Positions 17,598 to 27,396 are shown, counted from the first letter of the stretch. The stretch: DNA of 64,000 nucleotides from JBKBIP01 sp046297495 (GCA_046297495.1 JBKBIP010000008.1:124001-188000); one strand, 5' to 3'. The notes: generated by a model not told the origin, from the sequence alone. Made by a program: numbers and translations.

Positions 17598-18236
17598 TCA
17601 CTCCTCACTTGTCACGTGAAACAACACCGGTACTTCGGCGCGGAAGCCGAGGTCTTGGGTGCCTTGGCCGGCATCGAATTGCAGGGTTGCTTCACGGCGG
17701 CCGGTTTCGTGCGGCTCCAGGCGCAACACGACGTATTCCACGGGGGCGCCCGTGAGGGTCTTGGACAAGGGAGCGTCGGCGACGATCTGGGCCGACAGCC
17801 AAGCGTCGGCGGTCGCTTTTTCTCCCTGTCGAATCCCTGGCCCACGGACGGCCAAGGCGTGCGTGATCCCCGCTTCATTGTGGACCTTGATCAGGGCGAA
17901 GCTCGGCTGCCCTCGTCGCAAACGGGCAACCGCCGGACCTCGCGCCGCCTTGACCCGGCTTTCCGGGTTGATGTGGACGCCAATGAGACAGTATTCATCC
18001 AACAGTTTTTGCAAGGCGATATTGATCTCCGCTGGCTGGGTGGCCCCTTCGTCCAACAATCGGTTCACTTCGCACCTGCAATCCGCCGGCACCGGACACG
18101 GTTTCATCTCCAACAATCGCCGACAATTGGTCGCCAGCTCCGCGAATTCCCCCTCCCGAACCACCGGCAACGACTCCGCGGTCGCCACGGCGGGAATGCC
18201 GATCAGCCATAGGACCACCGAGTAGCAATGCCGCAT
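17598..18236 (-). CDS. Secreted protein of unknown function
   Basis: A 212-residue protein with an N-terminal signal peptide (MRHCYSVVLWLIGIPAVATA). The first part has four cysteines in short order (NCRRLL, KPCPVPADCRC), followed by EYCLIG. The second half is beta-rich and reads like an immunoglobulin-type or MG-like domain (PSFALIKVHNEAGITHALAV). No family is recognised. AAGGGGGAGG stands close to the ATG at 18236; an in-frame ATG at 18254 would put extra charged residues before the signal. It lies 44 bases upstream of the MBL operon on the same strand. Confidence 0.75.
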   Translation of the reverse strand: MRHCYSVVLWLIGIPAVATAESLPVVREGEFAELATNCRRLLEMKPCPVPADCRCEVNRLLDEGATQPAEINIALQKLLDEYCLIGVHINPESRVKAARGPAVARLRRGQPSFALIKVHNEAGITHALAVRGPGIRQGEKATADAWLSAQIVADAPLSKTLTGAPVEYVVLRLEPHETGRREATLQFDAGQGTQDLGFRAEVPVLFHVTSEE

Positions 18237-18357
18237 GACCTCCCCCTTTTTCATTCCCCCAACCGAGCGTGGGGAACGCTAATCCCATTTTACGAAATGG
18301 CTGATTCAGCAACCGCCTATTAATAAGCTGGCTCGGTTTTCGAGGTGTGGTTGCTGA

Positions 18358-18407
18358 GATTCATCGTTTTGCGCACGCCGCCGTCTCTGAGCGCGAACCG
18401 ATGAATC
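18358..18407. repeat. GATTCATCG palindrome, copy 2
   Basis: GATTCATCG (18358-18366) pairs with CGATGAATC (18399-18407) around a GCGC-rich centre, upstream of the epimerase gene. Confidence 0.7.
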
Positions 18408-18481
18408 CGAATCCTCAATATAATGTTATGGAAGAGGACCACGCGGACACATCCATCAGCATCTCAACAGGGGGAAATCGC

Positions 18482-19408
18482 ATGCGCGTCTTCATCACGG
18501 GGGGAACGGGATTGATTGGCAAGCGGCTGATTGGCCGGCTGCGCGAGCGGCACGATGAGGTCGTTGTGCTGACGCGCCGGCCCAGCGCGGCCAAGGAGCA
18601 ATTGGGGGAAACCTGTGTCGTTGTCGAGGGGGACCCCAAAAAGCCGGGCGACTGGATGGCGGCGGTCCAGACTTGCGACGCGGTCATCAACTTAGCCGGC
18701 GAAGGGATTTTCAACCACCGCTGGAATGACAGCTTCAAGGCCGAGCTGCGGGATAGCCGGGTGCAAAGCACGGCGAACGTCGTACAGGCTTTGGCGCGCC
18801 AGCCGCGAACTGCCCAGGAGCAACCCAAGGTCCTGGTCAACGCCTCGGCCATCGGTTATTTCGGGCCGCGTGGTGACGAGGAGCTGACGGAAGATAGTCC
18901 TGCCGGTGACGACTTTTTGGCCAAGCTGTGCGTCGAATGGGAGAGCGCCGCTCAGGCGGGGGAGCAACACGGCCTGCGCGTGGCCATCGTGCGCGTGGGG
19001 GTCGTGCTCGACACCAACGGCGGCGCCTTGGCCAAGCTGCTCCCCCCCTTCAAGCTGGGGGGGGGTGGGCCGGTCGGCTCCGGCAAGCAGTACATGAGCT
19101 GGATCCACCGCGATGACATTGTCGGCTTGTTCCTGCTCGCCCTGGATCATGCCAACGCGCGCGGGCCGCTCAACGGCACCGCTCCGAACCCGGTCACGAA
19201 CAAGGAATTCGCCAAAACTCTTGGCAAAACCCTATGTCGCCCTAGCTTTCTGCCAACGCCCGCCTTCGCGCTCCGCCTGATGCTGGGGGAGGTGGCCGAC
19301 GTGGTGACCACCGGCCAGCGCGTGCTCCCCCACAAAGCGAAATCCCTTGGGTACGATTTTCGCTTTACCGAACTCGCCGCCGCCCTGGAGGATTTGTTGC
19401 GCAAGTGA
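18482..19408 (+). CDS. TIGR01777-family NAD(P)-dependent epimerase (SDR39U1-like)
   Basis: A 308-residue extended short-chain dehydrogenase. TGGTGLIGKRL is the dinucleotide-binding loop, NLAGEGI and ASAIGYFGPRGDE are signature blocks of this family, and YMSWIHRDDIVG follows. The C-terminal DUF1731-type segment is present (PTPAFALRLMLGEVADVV). Substrate in bacteria is unknown. AGGGGGA precedes the ATG at 18482, which beats an upstream in-frame ATG at 18347 that would lie before the palindrome. Confidence 0.9.
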   Translation: MRVFITGGTGLIGKRLIGRLRERHDEVVVLTRRPSAAKEQLGETCVVVEGDPKKPGDWMAAVQTCDAVINLAGEGIFNHRWNDSFKAELRDSRVQSTANVVQALARQPRTAQEQPKVLVNASAIGYFGPRGDEELTEDSPAGDDFLAKLCVEWESAAQAGEQHGLRVAIVRVGVVLDTNGGALAKLLPPFKLGGGGPVGSGKQYMSWIHRDDIVGLFLLALDHANARGPLNGTAPNPVTNKEFAKTLGKTLCRPSFLPTPAFALRLMLGEVADVVTTGQRVLPHKAKSLGYDFRFTELAAALEDLLRK

Positions 19409-19533
19409 CATGGGATTCCAAGGAATCATCGCCGCGCGCCCGGTGATGGACTCGAACCCAAAGCGTCCGCACGGGAAGTCCGCGTTGACGTACCAGGTTC
19501 GTGTGACGAACATTCCTGCTGGAGCAATAAGCC

Positions 19534-20727
19534 GTGAAAGTGTTAGTGATCAACGCGGGATCGAGCAGCTTGAAATTCAGCTTGCTGCAGATGGATGGCG
19601 AACGAGTGTTGGGGGACGGCTTGGCGGATTGGTCGCGGTCGCCGGCGCGGTTGCGGATACGCCGGGGAGACGCGGCGCCGCTGGAAACCACCATGACCGT
19701 GCAGCGCCATGAGGAAGCCATCCGGCGCGTGATCGACGCCTTGATTGGTGGAGAGTCGGCTTTGGTGAGCGGCGCGGCCGACATCGACGCCGTGGGGCAT
19801 CGCGTGGTGCTGGGGGGCACGCGCTATACCCAGAGTGTGTACGTCACCGCGGACGTGAAACAGGCCATCGCGGAGCTGAGTGAGCTGGCTCCCTTGCACA
19901 ACCCCGCCAACTTGGCCGGCATCGAGGCGGCGGAGACGGCGTTGCCGGGGGTGCCGCAAGTGGCCGTTTTCGACACCGCCTTCCACGCCCATTTGCCGGA
20001 AGCGGCCCGCGTTTATCCACTCCCCTACGCATGGCACGAGAAGTGGCAGCTGCGCCGCTACGGTTTTCATGGCCTGAGTCATGCCTATTGCAGCGCCCGC
20101 GCCGCCGAGATGCTGGAACGCTCCGCCGACAGTTTACGGCTCATCATCTGTCATCTCGGCAATGGCTGCTCGGTGTCGGCGGTGCGTTCCGGCGTCAGCG
20201 TCGATACCTCGATGGGTTTCACGCCCTTGGAAGGGTTGATGATGGGCACGCGCAGCGGTTCGGTCGATCCCGGTTTGCTGCTGTACGTGCTGCGTCGGCG
20301 CGGCCTGACCCCGGAAGAGCTGGAACGCATTCTGAACCAAGAATCGGGATTGCTGGGGGTCTCCGGCGTGTCGTCGGACATGCGCGAGGTGCTGCGCGCC
20401 GCCGATGAAAAGCAACCCCGCGCGCGTCTAGCCCTGGACATTTACGTACATCGCCTACGGCAAACCATCGGGGCATTCGCGGCCACCTTGGGGGGGGTCG
20501 ATGCCTTGGTGTTCACCGCTGGCATCGGCGAACATGCCGCCCCCATCCGTGCCTGGACGTGTCAGGACTTGGGCTTTCTCGGCCTACACCTCGACGCCGC
20601 TGCCAACATCCACTGCCGCCCCGACGCCGACATCGCCACTCCCTCATCGCCAGGACGTATCCTCGTCATCGCCACGCGCGAGGATGTGACCATTGCGCGG
20701 GAAACAGCGCGGCTGCTGGCTGGTTGA
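19534..20727 (+). CDS. ackA: Acetate kinase
   Basis: A 397-residue ASKHA-fold kinase interconverting acetate+ATP and acetyl phosphate+ADP. Family blocks are VINAGSSSLKFSL at the N-terminus, GHRVVLGG, LAPLHNPANLAGI, VAVFDTAFHAHLP, RYGFHGLSH (the second signature), HLGNGCSV, and TAGIGEHAAPIR. Translation starts at GTG with GGAG nine bases upstream. No phosphotransacetylase gene is adjacent, so the Pta-AckA pathway would need a partner elsewhere. Confidence 0.95.
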   Translation: MKVLVINAGSSSLKFSLLQMDGERVLGDGLADWSRSPARLRIRRGDAAPLETTMTVQRHEEAIRRVIDALIGGESALVSGAADIDAVGHRVVLGGTRYTQSVYVTADVKQAIAELSELAPLHNPANLAGIEAAETALPGVPQVAVFDTAFHAHLPEAARVYPLPYAWHEKWQLRRYGFHGLSHAYCSARAAEMLERSADSLRLIICHLGNGCSVSAVRSGVSVDTSMGFTPLEGLMMGTRSGSVDPGLLLYVLRRRGLTPEELERILNQESGLLGVSGVSSDMREVLRAADEKQPRARLALDIYVHRLRQTIGAFAATLGGVDALVFTAGIGEHAAPIRAWTCQDLGFLGLHLDAAANIHCRPDADIATPSSPGRILVIATREDVTIARETARLLAG

Positions 20728-20750
20728 GGGACTATCTGAAAGGCGCCTGT

Positions 20751-20804
20751 GGGGCACGTTTCCAACGTGCTTGTGCGTGTCTCGGCACGTTACAAACGTG
20801 CCCC
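20751..20804. repeat. GCACGTT palindrome, copy 1
   Basis: GGGGCACGTTTCCAACGTGC and GGCACGTTACAAACGTGCCCC form a double palindrome between the convergent ackA and pyrB genes, preceded by CTATCTGAAAGG. A second copy with a similar left flank is at 26533-26588. Confidence 0.7.
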
Positions 20805-20839
20805 GCGAGGCCTTTACGAAAGTCGGTAATTCCTTGATG

Positions 20840-21808
20840 TCACCCCTCCCCCGGCTGCCCGCACAACAGGTACAACACCGCCATGCGCACCGCCAGGCCA
20901 TTGCTCACTTGCTGCAAGATGGCCGAGTGTGGGCCGTCGGCTACTTCGGGGGTCAATTCCACGCCGCGATTGATCGGCCCCGGCGCCAGCAGCAACAGCC
21001 CTTCCTTGGCCTTCTTGATCCGCTCCCCGTTCATGCCGAACAGCCGAAAGTATTCATGCACCGAGGGGAACAGGCCGTGCCGTTGGCGCTCGAACTGGAT
21101 GCGCAGCACGTTGACCACGTCGCAGCGCGGCAGAATGTCATCGAGCTTGTAGGCCACTTCGACCCCCAGCCGGGTGATGTCGCGCGGCACCAGCGTCGAG
21201 GGGCCACACACGATCACCCGCGCCCCCAGCTTGAGCAAACCGTGAATGTTGCTGCGGGCCACCCGGCTATGAGCGATGTCGCCGACCAGTCCCACCGTCA
21301 GCCCCGCCAGCCGTCCCTTGTGGCGGCGGATGGTGAAAATATCAAGCAATCCCTGCGTAGGGTGTTCGTGGGCGCCGTCGCCGGCATTGACCACGCTGCA
21401 ACCGATGTGCTGGGCGAGCAAGTGCGGCGCGCCGGGAGAGGAATGGCGCACCACCATGACATCCGCCCCCATCGCCTCGATGTTCTTGGCCGTGTCAATG
21501 AAGGTTTCCCCCTTGCTCAAACTGGAGCTGCTGGCCGTGAAATCGATGGTGTCGGCGCTAAGTCGCTTGGCTGCCAAGCCAAAACTGGTCCGGGTGCGCG
21601 TCGAAGGCTCGAAGAAGAGATTGACCACCACCTTCCCCTGCAAGGGCGGGAGTTTCTGCCGGGGGCGGAGACTGGCCTCGACAAACGTTTCGGCGGTGTC
21701 GAGAATGACCTCGATCTCTTGCCGGCTCAGGTCTTCGAGACCGAGCAAATGCCGGCGCTCCCAGCGCGCCGGCCTGATTGCATGACTGGTAAAATCCGGC
21801 TGCACCAC
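20840..21808 (-). CDS. pyrB: Aspartate carbamoyltransferase catalytic subunit
   Basis: A 322-residue enzyme of pyrimidine synthesis that joins carbamoyl phosphate and aspartate. STRTRTSF is the carbamoyl-phosphate loop, SLSKGETF the 80s-loop lysine, HEHPTQGLLD the HPTQ motif, and LRIQFERQ the aspartate side. The GTG at 21808 is preferred because AGGGAG lies eight bases before it; a TTG at 21862 has no such site. No regulatory pyrI or pyrC is adjacent. The gene is divergent from the Nudix gene. Confidence 0.95.
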   Translation of the reverse strand: MVQPDFTSHAIRPARWERRHLLGLEDLSRQEIEVILDTAETFVEASLRPRQKLPPLQGKVVVNLFFEPSTRTRTSFGLAAKRLSADTIDFTASSSSLSKGETFIDTAKNIEAMGADVMVVRHSSPGAPHLLAQHIGCSVVNAGDGAHEHPTQGLLDIFTIRRHKGRLAGLTVGLVGDIAHSRVARSNIHGLLKLGARVIVCGPSTLVPRDITRLGVEVAYKLDDILPRCDVVNVLRIQFERQRHGLFPSVHEYFRLFGMNGERIKKAKEGLLLLAPGPINRGVELTPEVADGPHSAILQQVSNGLAVRMAVLYLLCGQPGEG

Positions 21809-21958
21809 GAATTTCTCCCTGCACAAGCACCGATGTCCTGAAAAGCAGCATATCGGCGGCAAGGGGGCAGGGACAAGGGACGAATCAGATTTTCAGATTT
21901 TGGAAATCCCGTTTAGCGTGCGAGCCGCCGGCGTGCCCCTTTTATTCCATGACATTCC

Positions 21959-22414
21959 ATGAGCAAACACCAACACCAAGTTTACACCTATCCCTATCCC
22001 CGCCCCGCCGTCACGGTCGATATCGTGCTGGTCAGCCGAGAGGCCGAGCCGCGCGTGCTGCTGATCCGGCGGAAACACGAGCCGTTCGCCGGCAAGTGGG
22101 CTTTCCCTGGTGGCTTCGTCGATGAGCACGAATCGCTGGAAACAGCGGCTCGCCGCGAGCTGCGCGAGGAAACCGGCATCGACGGCGTGCCCCTCGACCA
22201 GCTGCGAGCCTTCGGCGACCCCGGCCGCGATCCGCGCGGCTGGACCATCAGCATCGTCTTCCTGGGCCAAGTCGATGCCGACCAGCTGTCTCCCCATGCC
22301 GCCGACGATGCCGCCGCCGTCGCCTGGCACCCCCTGCACGATCCGCCGCCGCTGGCCTTTGACCATCAAGCGATTTTGGCCGTGGCGCGGGAGAAGGTGA
22401 GGGGGATAATATAA
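21959..22414 (+). CDS. Nudix hydrolase (ADP-ribose pyrophosphatase-like)
   Basis: A 151-residue single-domain protein with a complete Nudix box, GGFVDEHESLETAARRELREE followed by TG, which binds the metal and the diphosphate. The N-terminal VTVDIVLVSR strand is typical of ADP-ribose or NUDT-type sanitising enzymes. The substrate cannot be fixed without the specificity loop being known. Confidence 0.88.
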   Translation: MSKHQHQVYTYPYPRPAVTVDIVLVSREAEPRVLLIRRKHEPFAGKWAFPGGFVDEHESLETAARRELREETGIDGVPLDQLRAFGDPGRDPRGWTISIVFLGQVDADQLSPHAADDAAAVAWHPLHDPPPLAFDHQAILAVAREKVRGII

Positions 22415-22459
22415 TATTCTGCTTTGAATTCGGGTCCCTTCCTTTTTTCAGTGTTTTTT

Positions 22460-22509
22460 GATTCATCGTTTCGCGCTGGGAAACGGCAGCTCGCGTGAAA
22501 CAATGAGTC
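22460..22509. repeat. GATTCATCG palindrome, degenerate copy 3
   Basis: GATTCATCGTTTCGCGCT opens the element at 22460; the right arm has decayed to GCGTGAAACAATGAGTC. It lies in the 278-base gap between the convergent Nudix and SMC genes. Confidence 0.5.
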
Positions 22510-22692
22510 ATAGGAACAGTGATTCCCGCACTGCAAAACGGAAGGACAACCCCAGGTCCAACGGACGTTCCTTTCCTATAAGTTGCTTGGTCCGACGCGC
22601 GGCCGATTGTGGAAAGCGGTGGTGCATGAAGAGGAATTTTAACGTGGGCTTCACTCACCGCCTCATGATCGAATTATGGGGATGCTTGGCTC

Positions 22693-25600
22693 TCATCTGC
22701 CGAAGCCGCTGGAAGGGGGCGGGGTATCGGCGGTGGGGAGGGGTTCATTCTCGGCCCAGTCCTCGAAGCGGACGGCGACTCGTTTGGAGATGCCGGATTC
22801 TTGCATGGTGATGCCGTAGATCACATCGGCGGCGGCCATCGTCCGTTTGGAGTGGGTGACGACAATAAAATGGGTAAGGTCCAGGAAGTCGCGCAGCACG
22901 GCGGCGAAGCGGCCGATGTTGGCTTCGTCGAGGGCGGCGTCCACTTCGTCGAGCACGCAAAAGGGGCTGGGTTTGCTGCGGAAGATCGCCAGCAACAGGG
23001 CCACGGCCGTCATGGTTTTTTCGCCGCCGCTCATCAGGGAGATGCCGCGCAGCTCCTTGCCGGGGGGACGGGCGATGATCTCGATGCCGCTTTCCAAGAT
23101 GTCGCTTTCATCTTCCAGGATGATGTCGGCCATGCCGCCGCCGAACAACTTGCGGAACAGCTCTTGAAAATGGCCGCGAATGGTCGTCAACGTGCCGCTG
23201 AAGAGTTTACGACTATCCTCGTTGATCTTGTCGATGATTTGTTGCAACGACTTCTGGGCGGCGGTCAAATCGTCGTATTGGGAGCGCAATGTCGTCGCCC
23301 GCTCCTCTAGCGCGGCCAATTCTTGCAGGGAATCGAGATTCACGCTCCCCAACCGATTCAATTTCTTGCGTAGCTCGGCGATTTCCTCATGGGCTTGCGC
23401 GGCGTCGATGGTGGTGTTGGGCGCGTCCGCCTTGTCCGGGTCCGCCGGGGTCTGCGCCAGCCACTGTTCGTACAGCGCGGCCAATTCCAGTTGATAATCC
23501 TCGCGCAGCCGGTCGGTCAGTGTGTCGCGGCGGTGGGACAGGTCGTTGACGCGTAGGGCTTGATTTTGCGCCTGGTTTTGCTGGTTTTGCCAGGCGGCGC
23601 GGGCCGCTTGCGTGCGTTCGAGAAGCTGTTGACGCTGGTGCCGCAGCTGGTCGCGTTGCTGAGTCAAGTCGATGACATGACGTTCGGCGGCTTCCTTGTG
23701 GACATACCACAGCGCCATGTTGGCCGACGCTTGCAGCATCGCCAACTGGCTGTCACGCAGGCGCGCTTGCACGGTCAGGCGATGGGCCTCCGCCTCCGTT
23801 TGTTCTTGCTGGCGCTGGCGGCGCTCGGTTTCCAGTTGCTGATACTTGGCCCGCAAGGTGTTGAGCCGCCCTTCCACCTCCGCCAGGGCTACCTTGGCGG
23901 CGGTGTAGTCTTGTTGGCGCTGTTGGTGCTGATGGTCCAGCGTCCGGCTTTCTTGGTCGGCTTGGGCCAGCCGCGCGTGCAAGCGTTGCACCTCCATTTC
24001 GGCGGCCTCCGCTTGGGTCTGGGCTTGCTGCCAGGATTGTTGCAAGCGGGCGATCTCTTCCTCCAAGCCGCTCATCTCCGAGCGATTCAGGGCCATTTCC
24101 TCGTGCAGGCCGTCGCGGCGTTGGCGGTGCTGGTGCAGGCGCGAGCGCATGTCGGCGGCTTGCTCGGCCAACACGTCGATTTCCTCCTGGCAATCACCGA
24201 TGCGGCCATCGAGCACGTCGAGATGATCGCGCAATTCGATCAAGGCTTTCTCGGCCTCGGCAATGTCGGCGTCCAGGGCGACGACTTGTTGGCGCAGCTC
24301 TCGCAGCTCGCTTTTGCGGGAGATGATGCCGCTCTCGGCGTGGTGCGTGCCGACGGTCAACGTGCCATCCGGCTCCAGCAGCTCCCCTTGCAACGTGACG
24401 AAGCGGCGCTCCGGCATGTGGGCGGCGAGCTGGCGGGCCGTGCTCAAGTCGGGAACAATGTGGGTCCCATCCAAGAGCTGGTGGGGAAGATCAGCCAAGG
24501 CGGGGGTCTCGCAACGGACCAGCCGCACGGCGGGAGTGCCGAGCTCCTCGCGCCACGCCGGCGACGCGCCGTGGACGTGTCCATTGGCGGATGGCGCGCG
24601 CCGCAATTGATCGATGGGCACGAAGCTGACACGGCTGGCGAAGGGTTGGCCGCGTTGGCGCAGGGCGGCGTCGAGCAGCTCGCCATCCTCGACCAGGAAG
24701 CGTTGCGCCTTTTCCCCCAGCGCCACGTCGATCAGCGGCGCGTGCTCGCGCGGCACCGTGAGGAAATCGGCCACCATCCCCAGCACCGTCCGCCACGGCC
24801 CCGGTTCCGGCTGTTCGAGCAAGTCGTACACTTCACGGACGCCAGCCCCCAAACCTTCGTGTGAGCGTTCCAGACCTTCGAGCACTTCGATGCGGCTCAC
24901 CTGGCCGCTGCGTCGTGCTTTCAGGTCGGCGACCAGCTGGGTCGTGTCATCCAGGGCTTGCCGCAGCTGATCCCGTTCTTGACGATGTCCCGTCAAGCGC
25001 TGCCGGGCTTGGCCGAGTTTCCGTTGCAGGGCCTCCTCCGCCGCCGCCAGTTCCTGCACCTCCACGTCGAGCGAGGCCAGATGCTCGGCGGCTTGTTCGC
25101 TTTTGAGCCGCAGCCGGTCGCGCTCGCGGCGCAGGTTGTCTACCTGGGCCTTGAAGCTGACAGCGTCATTTTGCAGCCGGGCCGCTTGCCGCATTTGGTC
25201 CAGGTGGGCGATCTTATCCGCCTCGATCTGGCCGTGCAGCTCGCCGAGCCGAGCCGCCGCCGCGCGGAGATCGGTCTCCAATGCCTGAACGTCGTGCTGG
25301 CGCTCTTGGCAGTCCCGTTCGACTTCCGCCAGCTCATCGGCGGACTGGCCGGCGGCGGCCTGCAAGTGGTCTAGGCGAACGTGCAGCTCCCGCAAGCGGG
25401 CGTTGGTGCGTGCCGCGTCGCCGCTTAGCTCCTCCACCACCGGGCGTTCATGGCTCAGGGTGGTCTCGGAAGTGACGATTTGCTGGCGTGCCTGGGCCAC
25501 GTAGGCTTCCTGATCGTGGAGGGTGGCGTCCAGCTCGGTGATCGTTTCCTCCAGCTCGCGAATGTCCGCTTCCCAGGTCTCGACTTGGGCGGCCTGGTCG

Positions 25601-26364
25601 TGCAGCGTCTGGCGCGCGTGCTCCAGTTCGCGGACGGCGACATCGAGCTGCAAGGTCAGCTGGTGATATTCCCCTAAGCCCAGCGCCACGCGCAGCTCCC
25701 GCAAGCGGTGCTCGTATTCCTGATAGCGCTGGGCCTTGGCCGCCTGGAGCTTGACACTGCGTAGCTGCTTTTCCACTTCCTCCAGAATGTCGCGCAGGCG
25801 CAACAGGTTTTGCTCCACGCGCTCCAGCTTGCGCAGCGTCTCCAACTTCTTGGCCTTGAAACGGCTGATGCCGGCGGCTTCCTCGAAGATGGTCCGGCGT
25901 TCCTTGGTGGAGGCTTGCAACAGGACATCGACGCGTCCCTGTTCGATGATGCAGTAAGCGTGCGTGCCGGCCCCGCTGCCCAGAAACAGGTCCTTGATGT
26001 CCTTGAGGCGGCACAATTGGTGATTGAGAAGGTACTCCCCCTCGCCGCCGCGATACACTCGGCGCGTGATTTGCACTTCGTCGGCATCGGTGGCCAGCCT
26101 GCGTTTGCGGTTGTCAAAGGTCATGGTCACTTCGGCCATGCCCAGACTGCGCCGCGAGGCCGAGCCGTTGAAAATCACGTCGGCCATCTCGCCGCCGCGC
26201 AGACTTTTGGCGCTCTGTTCCCCCAGAATCCAGCGAATGGCATCGACGATGTTGCTCTTGCCGGAGCCATTCGGCCCGACAATCGCCGTGATCCCCTCGC
26301 TGAAATCGAACTGCGTCTTATCGGCGAAACTTTTGAAGCCGACCATTTCCAGACGCTTGAGCAT
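22693..26364 (-). CDS. smc: Chromosome segregation protein SMC
   Basis: A 1223-residue condensin ATPase. Residues 1-165 hold the head N-lobe with Walker A (GPNGSGKSN), and long heptad-rich coiled coil fills about 170-510. The hinge lies about 515-660 (LEGLERSHEGLGAGVREVYD onward). The returning coiled coil runs to about 1020, and the C-lobe carries the ABC signature LMSGGEKTM and Walker B CVLDEVDAALDE. It compacts and segregates DNA with ScpA/ScpB, neither of which is nearby. The ATG at 26364 begins the canonical MLKRLEMVGFKSF start; codons upstream in frame are not conserved-looking. Confidence 0.96.
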   Translation of the reverse strand: MLKRLEMVGFKSFADKTQFDFSEGITAIVGPNGSGKSNIVDAIRWILGEQSAKSLRGGEMADVIFNGSASRRSLGMAEVTMTFDNRKRRLATDADEVQITRRVYRGGEGEYLLNHQLCRLKDIKDLFLGSGAGTHAYCIIEQGRVDVLLQASTKERRTIFEEAAGISRFKAKKLETLRKLERVEQNLLRLRDILEEVEKQLRSVKLQAAKAQRYQEYEHRLRELRVALGLGEYHQLTLQLDVAVRELEHARQTLHDQAAQVETWEADIRELEETITELDATLHDQEAYVAQARQQIVTSETTLSHERPVVEELSGDAARTNARLRELHVRLDHLQAAAGQSADELAEVERDCQERQHDVQALETDLRAAAARLGELHGQIEADKIAHLDQMRQAARLQNDAVSFKAQVDNLRRERDRLRLKSEQAAEHLASLDVEVQELAAAEEALQRKLGQARQRLTGHRQERDQLRQALDDTTQLVADLKARRSGQVSRIEVLEGLERSHEGLGAGVREVYDLLEQPEPGPWRTVLGMVADFLTVPREHAPLIDVALGEKAQRFLVEDGELLDAALRQRGQPFASRVSFVPIDQLRRAPSANGHVHGASPAWREELGTPAVRLVRCETPALADLPHQLLDGTHIVPDLSTARQLAAHMPERRFVTLQGELLEPDGTLTVGTHHAESGIISRKSELRELRQQVVALDADIAEAEKALIELRDHLDVLDGRIGDCQEEIDVLAEQAADMRSRLHQHRQRRDGLHEEMALNRSEMSGLEEEIARLQQSWQQAQTQAEAAEMEVQRLHARLAQADQESRTLDHQHQQRQQDYTAAKVALAEVEGRLNTLRAKYQQLETERRQRQQEQTEAEAHRLTVQARLRDSQLAMLQASANMALWYVHKEAAERHVIDLTQQRDQLRHQRQQLLERTQAARAAWQNQQNQAQNQALRVNDLSHRRDTLTDRLREDYQLELAALYEQWLAQTPADPDKADAPNTTIDAAQAHEEIAELRKKLNRLGSVNLDSLQELAALEERATTLRSQYDDLTAAQKSLQQIIDKINEDSRKLFSGTLTTIRGHFQELFRKLFGGGMADIILEDESDILESGIEIIARPPGKELRGISLMSGGEKTMTAVALLLAIFRSKPSPFCVLDEVDAALDEANIGRFAAVLRDFLDLTHFIVVTHSKRTMAAADVIYGITMQESGISKRVAVRFEDWAENEPLPTADTPPPSSGFGR

Positions 26365-26532
26365 GAGCCACCAATCGCGTGAGAACCCAAACCGGATGAA
26401 GGCGTCCCGGTTCGCCAGCCGCCGAAGTGAAGGCAAAATGCCCCATCTCTATCTTTCGGCATCCACGAGCGGTTGCCAATAGTCCAAATGTGCCGAATGG
26501 ATGAATTTTAGAAATTATCTGAAAAGATTCGT

Positions 26533-26588
26533 GGAGCACGTTTGTAACGTGTGCCGAGGCCCGTCATGGCACGTTGCCAACGTGCCCC
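26533..26588. repeat. GCACGTT palindrome, copy 2
   Basis: GGAGCACGTTTGTAACGTG and GGCACGTTGCCAACGTGCCCC form the same double palindrome as at 20751, with the matching left flank TTATCTGAAAAG. It sits in the 339-base gap between smc and the RAYT element. Confidence 0.7.
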
Positions 26589-26703
26589 ACGGCCCCTTTT
26601 CGCATCGTTTCCAAGGAAATGCCGAGTCATCACGTCCCGACGGGCATGGGACAAGAAAAGGGGACGCGACTCGAATTGGAGAGCCTTGCCCACGTCAGTT
26701 CCC

Positions 26704-27396
26704 CTAGTCCTGGGCTGCGAGCAGCTTGTCCTTTCGCGGACGACCGAGCGGACGCAGTGTTGCTTCCAAGCCCATCACCCGCGCTGTCTGTTGCTGCCAT
26801 GACAGCGTGCCATACGGACTGCCGCGCTTCACGGATTGCCGCACCCGCGCTAATTCTGCCTCCGTCTGGGCCGCGTTGACCAACGCCGTCCACTTCCTCG
26901 GCATGGGCAGTGGCCAAGCGTGCAACAAATTCGTCGCCCGCGCATCGCCGCTGGCGCGCAGGTACAGGCTCGACCACCGCCACTGCTCGGCTCGCGCCAC
27001 CAACTGGGCACGCAACGGATTCTGCTCCACGTACCTGAGCACCGTATAAAGATGGTCGTCGGTCTCGATCGGAAATGATTTGAAGCGGCCCTGGTAGAGG
27101 TGCCCCGAACCAGACGTTTGGTGATGCGCGTGCCAGCGCATGGTGTGCGTCAGTGTTAGCCAGCTCAGAAACACCGTCAAATCGCCGTCTCTTTCCGGCC
27201 AGAGAACGAAATGCCAGTGATTGGGCATCACGCAGTAGGCCAGCACCCGCATGGGATGCTTTGCCAGAGCCTCCGCGAATACACGCTCGAAGGCTTGGTA
27301 ATCGCCGTCGTTCTGGAACAGGGTATGACGGGCCACCGCGCGATTGAGCACGTGATAGACAAAACCTCCAGGAGCGTGGCGCGAACGTCGTGGCAT
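26704..27396 (-). CDS. REP-associated tyrosine transposase (RAYT, Y1_Tnp)
   Basis: A 230-residue IS200-like HUH endonuclease. The metal-binding HUH motif is His60-Trp-His62 (MPNHWHFVLW), and the catalytic Tyr is probably Tyr122 (RYVEQNPLRA), with GHLYQGRFKSF before it. The C-terminal part after about 180 is the RAYT-type extension (SVKRGSPYG). RAYTs cut and move REP hairpins. The ATG at 27396 opens the conserved MPRRSRHAPGG start. A TTG further upstream lies inside the terminal repeat and is rejected. All key residues are present, so it may be active. Confidence 0.92.
   Translation of the reverse strand: MPRRSRHAPGGFVYHVLNRAVARHTLFQNDGDYQAFERVFAEALAKHPMRVLAYCVMPNHWHFVLWPERDGDLTVFLSWLTLTHTMRWHAHHQTSGSGHLYQGRFKSFPIETDDHLYTVLRYVEQNPLRAQLVARAEQWRWSSLYLRASGDARATNLLHAWPLPMPRKWTALVNAAQTEAELARVRQSVKRGSPYGTLSWQQQTARVMGLEATLRPLGRPRKDKLLAAQD

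Noticed and set aside
19441..19470. GGACTCGAACCC, resembling the T-arm of a tRNA on the minus strand
   Set aside because: Only two stem pairs flank the TTCGAGT loop, and no acceptor, D or anticodon arms can be drawn around it.
20693..21841. 382-codon frame on the plus strand opposite pyrB
   Set aside because: It mirrors the conserved aspartate carbamoyltransferase gene and has no recognisable domain.
23560..24864. Long open frame (434 codons) on the plus strand inside smc
   Set aside because: It is antisense to the conserved coiled-coil and hinge of SMC and has the Leu/Gln-rich look of an antisense shadow in GC-rich DNA.
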